Source of the DNA: an uncultured Prevotella sp.
Lineage (GTDB): Bacteria > Bacteroidota > Bacteroidia > Bacteroidales > Bacteroidaceae
Length of the DNA: 22,919 nucleotides
Reading direction: 5' to 3'
Assembly (NCBI GenBank): GCA_900550635.1
Contig: URSZ01000023.1
Span: 1-22,919 of the forward strand
The position numbers and the translations under genes were made by a program. Position 1 is the first letter of the stretch. Each line of letters begins with the position of its first letter. The notes under the pieces are model-generated. The model was given only the letters and a program-made list of their open reading frames with translations, was not told the DNA's origin and ran no database searches. Shown here one piece after another: positions 21,886-22,919 of this stretch.

Positions 21886-22776
21886 TTATCTTTCCCGCTT
21901 GTTTGTCTCGCGGTACTTTTTGGGCGAAATGCCTGTGAAGTGTTTGAAATATTTGCTGAAATATGAAATGTTCTCGAAACCCAGTTCTACGGCAATTCCC
22001 TTGATTGTCTTGTCGCGTCTTTGCAACTGCGTCTCTATTTCCTTTATTGCATATTCCGTAATGATTTCAAGCGCTGTCTTTCCGCTCACTTTCTTGCATA
22101 TAACCGACAGGTATTTTGAGGTTACGTTTAGTTTCTCGGCGTAGTATGCCACAGGCCGGTGGCGCGCGACGGTCGAAGTTAGCAGGTCGAAAAAGTCGTT
22201 GAACAGGTTTTCGGATGTGGAGAACATGGGCTTTTCGGCCGATATTTTCTTTTCGAGAATGTTGCTGAAGTCGAATGACATGGCGCATAACAGCGATGTT
22301 ACTATCTCTTTGTAGTAATGCTTGTTGCTTTGTGCCATGGTGGCTTTTATCAGCTGTGCGTATTGTATAATAAGCTCGGCGTCCTCCTCGTCGATGTGGA
22401 GCACGGGGTTGTCTTCTATGTAGACTTTCATGTTCCAGCTGCTGTTGCTCCTCATCAGTATGTCCTGCAGGAATTCCCTGGTCATACAAATGCAGAGGCA
22501 TTCAAAGTCCACGCTCATCATCAATGTTTCGAGTATATGGCTCGGGCGGCAAATGAAGATGTCGTTGCTTTTGAGTTCGCATTTCTTTTCGTTTACGGCC
22601 AGTGTGCCATGCCCTTTGGTACACAATGTGAGCACATAAACCTCGACTTCTATTTTGCCTTTTACGTTGAAGTCCTTCAAATTGTCGAAAACCAGCAAGT
22701 CGTTGTCAAAAAATACTATTTTGTTTTCTAATTCGCTTAGGTAATCCGGAAAAGTGTTCGTTATTTCCATGCGCAT
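21886..22776 (-). CDS. AraC-family transcriptional regulator
   Basis: This 296-residue DNA-binding regulator has an N-terminal cupin-like sensory domain (about 30-110; VYVLTLCTKGHGTLAVN, then SNDIFICRPSH) and a C-terminal double helix-turn-helix of AraC/XylS type (about 195-290). The first recognition segment is AEKLNVTSKYLSVICKKVSG. The second is IKGIAVELGFENISYFSKYF, followed by the signature FKHFTGISPKKYRE. The ligand and targets cannot be read from the sequence. It converges on the TPR gene and has no co-transcribed partner here. A second possible start two codons in (22770) would change little. Confidence 0.92.
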   Translation of the reverse strand: MRMEITNTFPDYLSELENKIVFFDNDLLVFDNLKDFNVKGKIEVEVYVLTLCTKGHGTLAVNEKKCELKSNDIFICRPSHILETLMMSVDFECLCICMTREFLQDILMRSNSSWNMKVYIEDNPVLHIDEEDAELIIQYAQLIKATMAQSNKHYYKEIVTSLLCAMSFDFSNILEKKISAEKPMFSTSENLFNDFFDLLTSTVARHRPVAYYAEKLNVTSKYLSVICKKVSGKTALEIITEYAIKEIETQLQRRDKTIKGIAVELGFENISYFSKYFKHFTGISPKKYRETNKRER

Positions 22777-22798
22777 TTTGTTTATACAGGCAAAATAA

Positions 22799-22811
22799 GC
22801 GAAATTTTCGC
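22799..22811. promoter_or_regulatory. Short palindrome upstream of the AraC-family gene
   Basis: GCGAAA and TTTCGC flank one base, 22 bases upstream of the ATG, and GCGAAATAA overlaps to the right. It could be an operator for autoregulation; the evidence is only its symmetry and place. Confidence 0.25.
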
Positions 22812-22919
22812 GAAATAAGGAAAAACTGCGAGAAAAAATGTGCTTTTCTTCTTGTGTTTTTGTACTAATGGCGTATGCCTTTCCCCGCTTCTGAGGCTTT
22901 GCATAATTTGCGCCGTAAC

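Overview
The window reads as a chromosomal segment of a Bacteroidales bacterium, most likely Prevotellaceae or a close relative. The reasons are a Bacteroidetes-type ExbB-ExbD-ExbD-TonB operon, a carboxynorspermidine decarboxylase (NspC), an Mrp/TrmB pair with Bacteroidetes-style sequence variants, a GH32 enzyme with a Bacteroidetes-type N-terminal domain, a secreted protein with a type IX (Por) secretion-like tail, and Bacteroides-type promoters (TTTG, about 19 bp, TAnnTTTG). No phage, integron, CRISPR, tRNA, rRNA or transposase gene was found. Most genes are ordinary core or accessory metabolism.

Layout. 1-5025, plus strand: the 3' part of nadE (cut by the window edge), galE, a terminator-like hairpin, nspC and a secreted clan GH-D-like glycoside hydrolase. 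5026-5406: a convergent, palindrome-rich spacer. 5407-7294, minus strand: trmB then mrp. 7552-11408, minus strand: a compact sucrose/fructan operon read GH32, then FHS/FucP-type MFS permease, then PfkB fructokinase. 11822-12568, minus: a small secreted protein. 12800-14562, minus: ilvE then a DUF975-type membrane protein. 14984-17964, plus: exbB, exbD, exbD, tonB behind a good Bacteroides-type promoter. 18128-19072: a PstS-like lipoprotein. 19173-19556, minus: crcB. 19557-20290: a 734-bp gene-free stretch holding two kinds of repeat. 20291-21754: a secreted TPR protein. 21886-22776, minus: an AraC-family regulator.

How the genes work together. The GH32 enzyme would release fructose from sucrose or fructan outside the cytoplasm, the permease would import it, and the kinase would phosphorylate it. 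ExbBD-TonB supplies proton-motive energy to outer-membrane TonB-dependent transporters. The PstS-like lipoprotein and the TPR protein probably belong functionally with that operon, but crcB and a repeat-rich spacer separate the TPR gene from it.

The most unusual thing seen is not a gene. Four intergenic elements (5094-5156, 7429-7491, 11575-11637, 19845-19907) are each exactly 63 bp and each made of three abutting 21-bp near-palindromes. The copies differ in sequence, yet the first two units within a copy can usually still pair with each other. Three of the four separate adjacent transcription units. A second repeat type, a pair of REP-like hairpins, lies at 19676-19770.
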